Positions 35,086 to 44,067 of a stretch of DNA of 64,000 nucleotides are shown piece after piece. Both the position numbers and the translations under genes were made by a program. Position 1 is the stretch's first letter, and each line of letters starts with the position of its first letter. Source of the DNA: Sphingomonas kyeonggiensis. GTDB lineage: Bacteria > Pseudomonadota > Alphaproteobacteria > Sphingomonadales > Sphingomonadaceae. The notes beneath the pieces were generated by a model that was given only the letters and a program-made list of their open reading frames with translations, had not been told where the DNA came from and did no database searches. The stretch spans positions 682,001 through 746,000 of the forward strand of contig NZ_JAUSTJ010000001.1 of the NCBI RefSeq assembly GCF_030812785.1. Reading direction: 5' to 3'.

Positions 35086-35700
35086 ATGAAGCTCTATTTC
35101 ACCCCCTTCGCCTGCTCGCTGGCGGCGCGCATCGCGCTCGAGGAAGCCGGGCTGGATGCCGAGTTCGTCCAGGTGCCCAAGGATCTGCGCCTGCCCGACG
35201 GTCGCGATTTCACCGAGATCTCGCCGATGGGCTATGTGCCCGCGATCGAGACCGGCACCGGCTTCGTGCTGACCGAAGGGCCGGCCGTGCTCACCTATAT
35301 CGCCGAGTTGGCGCCCGAGGGCTCGCTCAGCTTCACCGGCTTCTCCGACGCACATTACCGGATGCTCGCCTGGCTCAACTTCATCAGCACCGAGCTGCAC
35401 AAGGCGGTGTACATGCCGATCCTCGGCAAGGGCTATTCGGAGGCCGAGCAGGCCGCCGCCCGCGCCCGCCACGCCAAGCCGTTCGCGGTGCTGTCCAGGC
35501 ATCTCGAAGGCCGCGATTTCCTCGACGACCGCTTCACCGTCGCCGATGCCTATCTGCTCGCGGTGCTCAACTGGAGCGAGTTCTCGAAGGTGCCGCTCGC
35601 CGACTGGCCGGTGCTGGCGGCCTATCGCGAGCGGCTGCGCGCCCGCCCGGCGGTGGCGCGGGCGATGGCCGCCGAATGGCCCTTGCTCAAGGCTGCCTGA
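35086..35700 (+). CDS. Glutathione S-transferase family protein
   Basis: The 204-aa protein has the N-terminal thioredoxin-like domain (KLYFTPFACSLAARIALEEA, ISPMGYVPAIETGTGFVLTE) and the all-helical C-terminal domain (FLDDRFTVADAYLLAVLNWS). CSLA in place of SxxS/Tyr suggests a beta-class, Cys-dependent enzyme. A GGGAG ribosome-binding site precedes the ATG at 35086. Its divergent TetR partner suggests induction by an electrophile or xenobiotic. Confidence 0.92.
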   Translation: MKLYFTPFACSLAARIALEEAGLDAEFVQVPKDLRLPDGRDFTEISPMGYVPAIETGTGFVLTEGPAVLTYIAELAPEGSLSFTGFSDAHYRMLAWLNFISTELHKAVYMPILGKGYSEAEQAAARARHAKPFAVLSRHLEGRDFLDDRFTVADAYLLAVLNWSEFSKVPLADWPVLAAYRERLRARPAVARAMAAEWPLLKAA

Positions 35701-35750
35701 TCTCTCTCGGGCTCCGGGCGAGGCCGCATCACGGTCTCTCCCACCACGCC

Positions 35751-35797
35751 TGCCCCTTCCGCCCCATGTCCACATGGTGTGCGGGAGGGGCATTTTT
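35751..35797 (+). terminator. Terminator after the GST gene
   Basis: TGCCCCTTCCGC (35751-35762) pairs with GCGGGAGGGGCA (35780-35792 region) with one wobble, and an inner CATGT/ACATG stem extends it. It is followed by ATTTTTG. It separates the GST gene from the carotenoid cluster. Confidence 0.8.
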
Positions 35798-35834
35798 GTT
35801 GGAATCGGGCGAATCGCTCGGCTAGGCCTGTGCC

Positions 35835-36998
35835 ATGCCCGCAACGATCAACTGCGACGTGGCGATTGTCGGCGGGGGCCTTGCCGGCGGGCTGATCGCG
35901 CTCGCGCTGCGCCGGAAGCGGCCGGACTGCGATGTCCGCATCGTCGAGGGCGGCGGCCGGATCGGCGGCAACCATCTCTGGTCCTTCTTCGCCAGCGATG
36001 TCGTGCCCGCGGACCGCTGGCTCACCGCGCCGCTGGTCGGCCATGGCTGGCGGAGCTACGACGTCGCCTTCCCGGCGGTCTCGCGCACGCTGGGCACGGG
36101 CTATTATTCGATCGAATCGCGCCGGCTCGACCAGGTGGTCCGCGCCGAGCTGCCCGAGCAGGCGGTGATGACGCGCCGCAAGGTGCTCGCCGCCAGCCCC
36201 ACCGCCGCGGTCCTCGCCGATGGCGACCGGATCGAGGCGAAGGGGGTGATCGACTGCCGCGGCCCCGCCGACCTCGCCGCGCTCGAGTGCGGCTGGCAGA
36301 AGTTCCACGGCTGCGAGCTCCAGCTCGCCGCGCCGCATGATCTCGCCCGGCCGATGATCATGGACGCAACCGTCGAGCAGCTGGACGGCTATCGCTTCGT
36401 CTATGCGCTGCCGTTCAGTCCCACCTGCGCCTTTGTCGAGGACACTTACTACAGCGATACCCCCGATCTCGATTCCGCCACGCTCGGAAACCGTATCGGG
36501 GGGTACGCCCAAAGCCGCAACTGGCAGCTCGATCACGTCGTCCGCGAGGAATCCGGCGTGCTTCCGGTCGTGATGGGCGGAAGCTTCACGGACTATTGGC
36601 AGGCGGGCGGCAACAAGGTCGCCAAGGCGGGCAGCCGCGCCGGGCTGTTCCATCCGCTGACCAGCTACACGCTGCCCGATGCGGTGCGCACCGCCACCCT
36701 CGTCGCCGCGGCCAGCGACCTGAGCGGCGCGGCGCTGCACCGCCTGCTCCACGATTTCGCCCGATCGACATGGCGCCGGCGCCGTTTCTACCGCATGCTC
36801 GCCGCCATGTTGTTCAAGGCCGCCGAACCCGAGGAGCGCTACCGCGTCCTCCAGCGTTTCTATCAGCTCGATCCGGGGCTTATCGGGCGTTTCTATGCCG
36901 GGCATTCGACGCTGTTCGATCGGCTGCGGATCGTTTCGGGCAAGCCGCCCGTTCCGCTGGGCAAGGCGGTTTCGGCAATTTTGGGGGCGTCCAGGTGA
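35835..36998 (+). CDS. crtY: Lycopene beta-cyclase
   Basis: CrtY cyclises both ends of lycopene to give beta-carotene. The 387-aa protein has the NAD(P)/FAD-binding DVAIVGGGLAGGLIALALRR, the family-specific GGNHLWSFFASDV, MDATVEQLDGYRFVYALPFS and EDTYYSD motifs, and a C-terminal HPLTSYTLPDAVRTA. Its stop overlaps the GTG start of crtI. This is the first gene of the carotenoid cluster. Confidence 0.95.
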   Translation: MPATINCDVAIVGGGLAGGLIALALRRKRPDCDVRIVEGGGRIGGNHLWSFFASDVVPADRWLTAPLVGHGWRSYDVAFPAVSRTLGTGYYSIESRRLDQVVRAELPEQAVMTRRKVLAASPTAAVLADGDRIEAKGVIDCRGPADLAALECGWQKFHGCELQLAAPHDLARPMIMDATVEQLDGYRFVYALPFSPTCAFVEDTYYSDTPDLDSATLGNRIGGYAQSRNWQLDHVVREESGVLPVVMGGSFTDYWQAGGNKVAKAGSRAGLFHPLTSYTLPDAVRTATLVAAASDLSGAALHRLLHDFARSTWRRRRFYRMLAAMLFKAAEPEERYRVLQRFYQLDPGLIGRFYAGHSTLFDRLRIVSGKPPVPLGKAVSAILGASR

Positions 36999-38473
36999 AG
37001 CGTGCGGCAGTGGTGGGTGCCGGGATCGGCGGGCTGGCGCTCGCCATCCGGCTGCAGTCGGCGGGTGTCGACACGGTGGTGCTGGAGGCGCGCGACAAGC
37101 CCGGCGGTCGCGCCTATTTCTGGGAGCGTGACGGCTTCACCTTCGATGCCGGCCCCACCGTGATCACCGCGCCCGAGGCGCTGGAGGAGCTGTGGCAGCT
37201 CTCCGGACACCGCATGTCGGACGATGTGACGCTCAAGCCGATCTCGCCCTTCTACCGCCTGTCCTGGCCCGACGGCACGCGCTTCGACTATTCCAACGAC
37301 GATCATGCGCTCGCCGCCGAGATCGCCCGGCTCGAGCCCCAGGACGTCGCCGGCTATGGCCGTTTCCTCGAATATGCCGCCGGCGTATACGAGGAAGGCT
37401 ATGTGAAGCTCGGCACCGTCGCGTTCCAGGACTTCATGTCGATGGTTCGCGCCGCGCCCGCGCTTGCCAAATATGGCGCCTGGCGCTCGGTCTATTCCAA
37501 GGTCTCCAGCTTCATCCGCAACGAGAAGCTGCGCCAGGCCTTCTCCTTCCACACGCTGCTGGTCGGCGGAAACCCGATGACTGCGAGCGCGATCTACGCG
37601 CTGATCCATCAGCTCGAGCGCCAGGGCGGCGTGTGGTGGGCCGAGGGCGGCACCAACCGGCTGATCGCCGCGATGGTCCGTCATTTCGAGCGCCTCGGCG
37701 GCATTATCCGCCTGGGGGACCCGGTGGCGGGCATCGACACGCTGGGCGACCTCGTCACCGGCGTGCGCACCGCGAGCGGGCACGAGCTGCAGGTCGACGC
37801 CGTTGCCTGCAATGCGGACGTGGTCCACAGCTATCGCGACCTGCTCAAGGGCTCGCGCTCCAGTCAGCGCGCCGCGCAGAGCCTCGAGCGCAAGCGCTTC
37901 TCGCCGTCACTGTTCGTCGTCCATTTCGGCGTGCGCGGCACCTTTCCGGACATCGCCCACCACTCGATCCTGTTCGGCCCGCGCTACCAGGGGCTGCTCG
38001 CCGACATCTTCGATCACGGCGTTCTCGCCGAGGATTTCTCGCTCTACCTCCACCATCCGAGCGCGAGCGATCCGGCGATGGCGCCCGAGGGCCATTCGAC
38101 CTTCTATGCGCTCGCGCCCGTGCCCCATCTCGGCAAGTTCCCCGCCGACTGGAGCGAGATCGGCCCGGTATTGGAAGAGCGCATCCTGGCCGAGATACAG
38201 CGGCGGCTGATCCCCGATCTCAAGGACCGGATCGTGACCAGGTTCAGCTATGCGCCGCCCGATTTCCGCGACGATCTCGCCGCGCATCTGGGCTCCGCCT
38301 TCAGCCTGGAGCCGATCCTGACCCAGAGCGCCTGGTTCCGCACCCATAATCGCGACGATGCGATCCACAATCTGTTCTTCGTCGGTGCCGGCACCCATCC
38401 GGGCGCGGGCATCCCCGGCGTTATCGGCAGCGCCAAGGCGACGGCGGCGCTGATGCTGGGAGAAGGCAAGTGA
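36995..38473 (+). CDS. crtI: Phytoene desaturase (CrtI)
   Basis: CrtI desaturates phytoene to lycopene in four steps. The GTG start at 36995 overlaps the crtY stop by four bases; the 492-aa length is typical. The N-terminal FAD motif is KRAAVVGAGIGGLALAIRLQ followed by ARDKPGGRAYFWERDGFTFD, and the C-terminal signature is LFFVGAGTHPGAGIPGVIGS. The central NPMTASAIYALIHQLERQGG matches bacterial CrtI. Confidence 0.96.
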   Translation: MKRAAVVGAGIGGLALAIRLQSAGVDTVVLEARDKPGGRAYFWERDGFTFDAGPTVITAPEALEELWQLSGHRMSDDVTLKPISPFYRLSWPDGTRFDYSNDDHALAAEIARLEPQDVAGYGRFLEYAAGVYEEGYVKLGTVAFQDFMSMVRAAPALAKYGAWRSVYSKVSSFIRNEKLRQAFSFHTLLVGGNPMTASAIYALIHQLERQGGVWWAEGGTNRLIAAMVRHFERLGGIIRLGDPVAGIDTLGDLVTGVRTASGHELQVDAVACNADVVHSYRDLLKGSRSSQRAAQSLERKRFSPSLFVVHFGVRGTFPDIAHHSILFGPRYQGLLADIFDHGVLAEDFSLYLHHPSASDPAMAPEGHSTFYALAPVPHLGKFPADWSEIGPVLEERILAEIQRRLIPDLKDRIVTRFSYAPPDFRDDLAAHLGSAFSLEPILTQSAWFRTHNRDDAIHNLFFVGAGTHPGAGIPGVIGSAKATAALMLGEGK

Positions 38474-38540
38474 GCGGCTTGCTCCCCGCGGCGTTCTGGC
38501 CGAAGGCGAGCGAAACCACGCATATCGGGAAGAGCAGCAT

Positions 38541-39122
38541 ATGAAGCGCGTCGCAGTCTATTGCGGTTCGGCCAGCCCGGCCGACCCTGTCTATATCGAG
38601 GCTGCGCGCCATGTCGGCCGCACTTTGGCCGAGCGCGGCATCGGCCTGGTCTATGGCGGCGGCAAGCTCGGGCTGATGGGCGCGGTGGCCGACTCGGCGC
38701 TCGCGGCCGGCGGCGAAGTGATCGGCGTGATCCCCGAGCTGCTCGTCAACGCCGAGGTCGCGCATCGCGGGCTCAGCGAGCTTCATGTCGTCGGCACGAT
38801 GCACGAGCGCAAGGCGCTGTTCACCGACCTCGCCGACGGTTTCCTCAACCTGCCCGGCGGCACCGGCACGATGGACGAGCTGTGGGAAGCGCTCAGCTGG
38901 GCGCAGCTAGGCTATCACAAGGACCCGGTCGGCCTGCTCAACATCGCCAACTATTACGACAAGCTCGTCGAGTTCTGGGAGCATATGGGCCGGGTCGGCT
39001 TCGTCCGTCCGCAGCACCAGAACATGCTGATCGTCGACACCAGTCTCGAAGGGCTGCTCGACAAGATGGGCGCGGCCAAGCCGATCGAGACGATCGTCCA
39101 GATGAAGCGCGACGATCTGTGA
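38541..39122 (+). CDS. LOG family protein (cytokinin-activating type phosphoribohydrolase)
   Basis: The 193-aa protein has the LOG/TIGR00730 motifs: VYCGSASPADPVYIEAA, GLVYGGGKLGLMGAVADSAL, MHERKALF and the catalytic P-GGTGT-MDE (residues 105-113). Family members hydrolyse nucleoside monophosphates, releasing ribose-5-phosphate; in plants they activate cytokinins. It lies between crtI and crtB; its stop overlaps the crtB GTG start, so it is cotranslated with carotenoid enzymes. Whether the link is functional is unknown. Confidence 0.92.
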   Translation: MKRVAVYCGSASPADPVYIEAARHVGRTLAERGIGLVYGGGKLGLMGAVADSALAAGGEVIGVIPELLVNAEVAHRGLSELHVVGTMHERKALFTDLADGFLNLPGGTGTMDELWEALSWAQLGYHKDPVGLLNIANYYDKLVEFWEHMGRVGFVRPQHQNMLIVDTSLEGLLDKMGAAKPIETIVQMKRDDL

Positions 39123-40063
39123 GCGCCCCGCTTCCCTCGCGTGCCGCGATCGTCGCGACCGCGCGGGAAGCGATCGCACGCGGCTCGCGCAGCTTCGGCG
39201 CCGCCAGCAGCCTGTTCGACCGCCAGACGCGCGAGCGCGCCTGGCTACTCTATGCCTGGTGCCGCGCCTGTGACGATCTGGCGGACGGCCAGAATCATGG
39301 CCACGACGCGGTCGAGGTCGACAGGCAGGCAGGGTTGGCGCGCATCCGCGAATTGACCCAGGCGGCGCTCGACGGCCAATGGGTCGGCGATCCCGCCTTC
39401 GACGCGCTGCGCATCGTCGTGGCCGAGACCGACCTGCCCCACCGCTATGTCTGGGACCTGGTGGAGGGTTTCGCGCTCGACGCCGCCGAATGGGGCCCGC
39501 GCCACGAGGCCGATCTCTACCGTTATTGCTATCATGTCGCCGGCAGCGTCGGCTGCATGATGGCGGTGATCATGGGCGTCCCGCCCGACGACGAGGCGAC
39601 GCTAGACCGGGCCTGCGATCTCGGCATCGCCTTCCAGCTCGCCAACATCGCCCGCGACATCGAGGCGGATGACCGGATGGGCCGCTGCTACCTGCCCGAC
39701 GATTGGCTGACCGAGATGGACATCCCGCCCGGCCAGCATATGAAGCCGCCCTTCCGCCAGCGCCTCGCCGTGCTCGCCGGACGCCTTACCGGCGCCGCTG
39801 ACGACTATGCCGAAAGTGCCCGCCGCGGGACGCCGGCGCTGCCGTTCCGCTCGGCCTGGGCGGTGCTCGCCGCTGCCGGCATCTATGGCGCGATCGCGAA
39901 GAAGGTCGCGGCGCGCGGCGAGCATGCCTGGGATCACCGCGTCGCCACCTCCGGCTTCGAGAAGCTCGGCTGGATCGGCCGCGCCTGGTGGCAGGCGCTG
40001 CGCCGCAGGGATCTCTATCCTCCCATGCCGCGCGATCCGGATTTATGGACCCGCCCGCGCTAG
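39119..40063 (+). CDS. crtB: Phytoene synthase
   Basis: CrtB condenses two GGPP to phytoene. The GTG start at 39119 (SAPLPSRAAIVATAREAIAR) overlaps the LOG stop by four bases. The two Asp-rich substrate/Mg motifs are visible: CDDLADGQ (residues 51-58) and QLANIARDIEADD. GYHVAGSVGC-type YCYHVAGSVGCMMAVIMG is also diagnostic. The 314-aa length is normal. crtE and a clear crtZ are not in this cluster. Confidence 0.96.
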   Translation: MSAPLPSRAAIVATAREAIARGSRSFGAASSLFDRQTRERAWLLYAWCRACDDLADGQNHGHDAVEVDRQAGLARIRELTQAALDGQWVGDPAFDALRIVVAETDLPHRYVWDLVEGFALDAAEWGPRHEADLYRYCYHVAGSVGCMMAVIMGVPPDDEATLDRACDLGIAFQLANIARDIEADDRMGRCYLPDDWLTEMDIPPGQHMKPPFRQRLAVLAGRLTGAADDYAESARRGTPALPFRSAWAVLAAAGIYGAIAKKVAARGEHAWDHRVATSGFEKLGWIGRAWWQALRRRDLYPPMPRDPDLWTRPR

Positions 40064-40064
40064 C

Positions 40065-40295
40065 TCAACCGCGGCTATCCGCCTTGCTGCTATTGGCAAT
40101 CTCCGGCGTCTGGCGCTGGCACGCGCCGGCGATCACCGGGAAATCCAGGTCCATGTTCCGGTGGAGCGCCTCGGCCATCGCCTCCTGGCAACTCGCCTGG
40201 CTGGTATAGCGCACCGGCTCGATCCGCGCCTGCCGGCAGTCGAGATTGTCGTCGCTGCAGCCCATGATCGCCAGCACGTAGAAGACCTGGTCCAT
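40065..40295 (-). CDS. Conserved small hypothetical protein after crtB
   Basis: The 76-aa protein MDQVFYVLAIMGCSDDNLDC continues with RYTSQASCQEAMAEALHRNM and FPVIAGACQRQT; it has four Cys residues. It is convergent with crtB (one base between stops). No domain is recognised; cysteine spacing suggests disulphides or metal binding. Similar short proteins occur after crtB in sphingomonads, from memory. Confidence 0.65.
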   Translation of the reverse strand: MDQVFYVLAIMGCSDDNLDCRQARIEPVRYTSQASCQEAMAEALHRNMDLDFPVIAGACQRQTPEIANSSKADSRG

Positions 40296-40376
40296 CGCGC
40301 CTTCCTTCCGGGGTGAACAACGGACGGGACGGCCAGCCGTTGCATCCCGGCGCCGAGCGCCCCAAATTCAGCCACG

Positions 40377-42200
40377 ATGGCTTCCAAACTCGATGCACCT
40401 TCCGGCGAGCGGCCGATGCTCGCCACGCTGCGGCGTTTCCTCCCCTATCTCTGGCCCCAGGGCGCCACCGGCCTGCGCGCGCGCATAGTCATTGCGCTCA
40501 CCCTGGTGGTGATTTCCAAGTTCGTGCAGGTCGCCGGACCCTTTGCCTATGGCGCGGCGATCGACCGGATGTCCGGCGGCGCGCGCGATCTCGCCTGGCT
40601 GGTGATCGCACTGGTCGGTGGCTATGTCGCCGGCCGCTTCGGCACCTTGCTGTTCGAGAATCTGCGCAACGTCGTGTTTGAACGCGTCGGCCAGGACGCG
40701 ACGCGGCGGCTGGCGAGCGAAGTCTTCCGCCACCTCCACCGGCTTTCGCTCCGCTTCCATCTCGAGCGACGCACCGGCGCGATCACTAAGGTGGTCGAGC
40801 GCGGCACCAAGAGCATCGATTCGATGCTCTATTTCCTGCTGTTCAACATCGCCCCGACCATCCTCGAGCTGGCGATCGTAACGACTCTGTTCTGGACCAA
40901 ATGGGGCGGCTGGCTTGTCCTCGGCACGCTGGCGATGGTCGTCGTCTACATCGCCTTCACGCGTTGGGTGACCGACTGGCGCTCCAAGCTGCGCGAGCGG
41001 ATGAACGACCTCGATACCGGTGCGGTTGCACATGCGGTTGATTCGCTGCTCAACTTCGAGACAGTGAAATATTTCAACGCCGAAGAGCGCGAGGCGCGGC
41101 GCTACGAGAACGCGGTGTCATCCTATGCCAAGGCGGCGACGGTCAGCGAGAATTCGCTCGCCTGGCTCAATATCGGCCAGGCAATCATCACCAATATGAT
41201 GCTGTTCGCCGGCATGGCGCTAGTGGTGAACGGCTGGGCGCGGCACCAATTCTCGCCGGGCGACGTCGCGGTGGTCTCGACGCTGCTCACCCAGCTCTTC
41301 CGCCCGCTTGACATGCTCGGCTGGGTCTATCGCAATATCCGTCAGGGCGTGATCGACATGGCGAGCATGTTCGACCTGCTCGACGCCCATGCCGAGGTCC
41401 GCGACGCACCGAACGCCGTGCCGCTCGCCATCGCCAGCGGCCATGTCCGCTTCGAGGACGTGCATTTCGGCTATGATCCCGACCGCGAGATATTGAAGGG
41501 CATCGATCTCGACATTCCGGCGGGCGCCACTGTAGCGGTGGTCGGCCCCTCGGGTGCCGGCAAGTCGACGCTCGCCCGGCTGATGTATCGTTTCTACGAC
41601 GTCACCGGCGGCCGCATCACCATCGACGGGCAGGACATCCGCGACGTCACCCAGTCGAGCTTGCGTGGGAGCATCGGCATCGTCCCGCAGGACACGGTGC
41701 TGTTCAACGACACGATCGGCTACAACATCGCCTATGGCCGCGAAGGCGCCACGTCAGACGAGATCGCCTCGGCGGCGCGCGGCGCCGCGATCGCCGGCTT
41801 CATCCAGTCGCTGCCCGACGGTTTCGAGACCCGCGTCGGTGAGCGCGGGCTCAAGCTCTCCGGCGGCGAGAAGCAGCGCGTTGCCATTGCCCGCACCTTG
41901 GTCAAGAACCCGCCGATCCTGATCCTCGACGAAGCGACCAGCGCGCTCGACAGCCGGACCGAGGCGGACATCCAGGCGACGCTCGAGGCGATCGAGCATG
42001 GCCGCACCACCATCGTCATTGCCCACCGCCTCTCCACCGTCGTCCATGCCGACCGGATCATCGTCCTCGAAAGCGGCCGCGTCGCCGAGCAGGGCACCCA
42101 TGCGCAATTGCTGCGCAGGGACGGTCTCTACGCCGAGATGTGGGCACGCCAGGCCCAGGAGCGCGAAGCCGAGGGCGGCGACGAGGTGCCAGCGGAATAG
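40377..42200 (+). CDS. ATM1-type ABC exporter (fused permease/ATPase)
   Basis: The 607-aa half-transporter has six transmembrane helices and the ATM1 hallmark segment RRLASEVFRHLHRLSLRFHL followed by ERRTGAITKVVERGTKSID, then HAVDSLLNFETVKYFNAEE. The ATPase domain has Walker A VAVVGPSGAGKSTLARLMYR, signature LSGGEKQRVAIARTL and Walker B ILILDEATSALD. Relatives (Atm1, NaAtm1 of Novosphingobium) export glutathione-linked compounds or heavy-metal conjugates. It is a single gene between the carotenoid cluster and a secreted hypothetical protein. Confidence 0.94.
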   Translation: MASKLDAPSGERPMLATLRRFLPYLWPQGATGLRARIVIALTLVVISKFVQVAGPFAYGAAIDRMSGGARDLAWLVIALVGGYVAGRFGTLLFENLRNVVFERVGQDATRRLASEVFRHLHRLSLRFHLERRTGAITKVVERGTKSIDSMLYFLLFNIAPTILELAIVTTLFWTKWGGWLVLGTLAMVVVYIAFTRWVTDWRSKLRERMNDLDTGAVAHAVDSLLNFETVKYFNAEEREARRYENAVSSYAKAATVSENSLAWLNIGQAIITNMMLFAGMALVVNGWARHQFSPGDVAVVSTLLTQLFRPLDMLGWVYRNIRQGVIDMASMFDLLDAHAEVRDAPNAVPLAIASGHVRFEDVHFGYDPDREILKGIDLDIPAGATVAVVGPSGAGKSTLARLMYRFYDVTGGRITIDGQDIRDVTQSSLRGSIGIVPQDTVLFNDTIGYNIAYGREGATSDEIASAARGAAIAGFIQSLPDGFETRVGERGLKLSGGEKQRVAIARTLVKNPPILILDEATSALDSRTEADIQATLEAIEHGRTTIVIAHRLSTVVHADRIIVLESGRVAEQGTHAQLLRRDGLYAEMWARQAQEREAEGGDEVPAE

Positions 42201-42284
42201 TGGAGGCGAGGCGTGCAATTTTGTCGTTGAACCGAGCCAGGTTCCATGCCTAGCATCCGCGGATACTCAAGTCCGGATTCGCGC

Positions 42285-43127
42285 ATGAAGCCGCTCGCAT
42301 GCCTGCCGCTGCTGCTCCTCGCAGCGGCGTCCGTTCCGTCGCACCCTGAACCCGAGGTCTCGCCCGCGACCCTGCGCGCATGGAGTTCGCGGGAAGGCCG
42401 GTTCCACTGGGTTTCGGACGGCATCCGGATCGGCATCGCCCCGGTGCCCTGCGGAACGCCGGCCCAGACCGAGGCATGCCGCTGGGATGGGCACAACAAC
42501 CAGGCCGACGTGACGATCACGCCGGCGGGCGGTGCGCCGGTCGTGGTCCGGACGACCGACCAGGCCGCCTATTATCGGCTGGGCGTGGTGCGCTTCAACG
42601 CACGCGACGTCCGGCCGGGACTGGTGATCGAGAACCGCTCCGGAGGGGCGGGCGGCGATGTGTGGATCCAGCTCTTCCTCCCGGAAAAGTCGGGGTATCG
42701 CGAGGTGCGGCTTCCCGGCCATCTGCAGGGCGAGCTGCCCGGGGTGCTGCGCGATATCTCGGGCGACGGCACGATCGACTTCGTGCTCGGCGATGGCCGT
42801 TTCGACGGCCGTTTCGGCTGCAACGCCTGCACGCCGCGCCCGCCGATGGTGCTCACCCTGCGCGGCGGCCAGCCCGTCGAGGTGTCGCGCGAGCCGGGAT
42901 ATGCGCATATCTACCGCGAGGACATGGCGCGGCTGCGGCCGGCCTGCCTGTCCGAGCGGCGCGATCGCAACGGCGCCTGTGCCGCCTATGTCGCCGATGC
43001 CGCGCGGATCGGCCGGTTCGGCACCGCATGGGCCGAGATGCTGGGCCATTGGGAGCGGGAGGAGAATCAGCTCCAGCAGCCGGAATCCTTGCGCGCATTT
43101 CTGAAGAAGACCGGTTACATCTCCTGA
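42285..43127 (+). CDS. Hypothetical secreted protein with FG-GAP-like motif
   Basis: The start at 42285 gives a signal peptide (MKPLACLPLLLLAAASVPS). The 280-aa protein contains one Ca-binding-loop-like DISGDGTIDFVLGDGRFDGR (D-x-S-x-D-G), a C-x-x-C (FGCNACTPRPP) and a helical C-terminus. It resembles other small sphingomonad secreted proteins of unknown role. An alpha/beta hydrolase gene follows after 19 bases. Confidence 0.7.
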   Translation: MKPLACLPLLLLAAASVPSHPEPEVSPATLRAWSSREGRFHWVSDGIRIGIAPVPCGTPAQTEACRWDGHNNQADVTITPAGGAPVVVRTTDQAAYYRLGVVRFNARDVRPGLVIENRSGGAGGDVWIQLFLPEKSGYREVRLPGHLQGELPGVLRDISGDGTIDFVLGDGRFDGRFGCNACTPRPPMVLTLRGGQPVEVSREPGYAHIYREDMARLRPACLSERRDRNGACAAYVADAARIGRFGTAWAEMLGHWEREENQLQQPESLRAFLKKTGYIS

Positions 43128-43146
43128 AAACAGGGGAGGGGCACAT

Positions 43147-44067
43147 ATGTTTTGGGGCCTGATCATCTTCATCCTGGCGCTGCTCGCGGCGCTGGTTCTC
43201 TGGTCTGCCTATGTCTCGCGCGGCGTCGAGCGCTGGGTGCCGATGGACGGCCGCCAGGTCGAAGTGCCCGGCGTGCGCATCCATTATGTCGAGATGGGGC
43301 CGGCCGATGCCCCTGCGATCGTGATGATCCACGGCATCATGAGCCAGCTGCGCGTCTTCACCTATGCACTGGCCGGGCGCCTCGCCAGCGATCGGCGGGT
43401 GATCGTGATGGACCGCCCCGGCTGGGGCTATTCGGTGCTGACCGGCCCGCGGCTCGACCTTCGCGGCCAGGCCGATGCGGTCGCCGCGGCGATCCGCGCG
43501 CTCGGGCTGGAGAAGCCGCTGCTGGTCGGCCATTCGATGGGCGGCGCAGTCAGCCTGGCGCTGGCTTTCCGCCACCCCGATGCGGTGCGCGCGCTCGGCC
43601 TGATCGCCCCCTATACCCAGCCGATCGACCAGCCGCCCGAGCCGCTCAAGGGGCTCGTCGTCCCGGCGCCGCTCCGCCCGCTGATCGCCTGGACGATCGC
43701 GGTGCCGCTCTCGATGCGCACCGGCAAGGCCAAGACGGTGGCGGTCTTCGCCCCCGATCCGGTTCCCGAGGACTTCCCGATCAAGGCCGGCGGCGCGCTC
43801 GCCATCCGCCCGGCGAGCTTCCAGATGGGTTGCTACGAGATCGAGATGGCGCCCGAAGTGATGAAGGCCCAGGCGCCGCGCTATGGCGAGATCGCGATCC
43901 CCGTCTCGATCCTCTATGGCCGCCAGGATGCGCTGCTCGATCCCGAGCTGCATGGGCGCAAGACGGCGTCGGACATTCCGAACGGCGCGATCGAGATGCT
44001 CGACGGCGGCCATATGCTCCCGGTGACGCATGTCGACGCCACCGAGGCCTGGCTGCGCAAGCTCTAG
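43147..44067 (+). CDS. Membrane-anchored alpha/beta hydrolase
   Basis: The N-terminus is one transmembrane helix (LIIFILALLAALVLWSAYVS). The hydrolase has VMIHGIMSQLRVFTYALAGR (oxyanion region), nucleophile LLVGHSMGGAVSLALAF, Asp in SILYGRQDALLDPE and His in GGHMLPVTH. It belongs to the general epoxide hydrolase/lipase-like group; substrate unknown. Its TAG stop shares the CTAG palindrome with the stop of the convergent HerA-like gene. Confidence 0.88.
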   Translation: MFWGLIIFILALLAALVLWSAYVSRGVERWVPMDGRQVEVPGVRIHYVEMGPADAPAIVMIHGIMSQLRVFTYALAGRLASDRRVIVMDRPGWGYSVLTGPRLDLRGQADAVAAAIRALGLEKPLLVGHSMGGAVSLALAFRHPDAVRALGLIAPYTQPIDQPPEPLKGLVVPAPLRPLIAWTIAVPLSMRTGKAKTVAVFAPDPVPEDFPIKAGGALAIRPASFQMGCYEIEMAPEVMKAQAPRYGEIAIPVSILYGRQDALLDPELHGRKTASDIPNGAIEMLDGGHMLPVTHVDATEAWLRKL

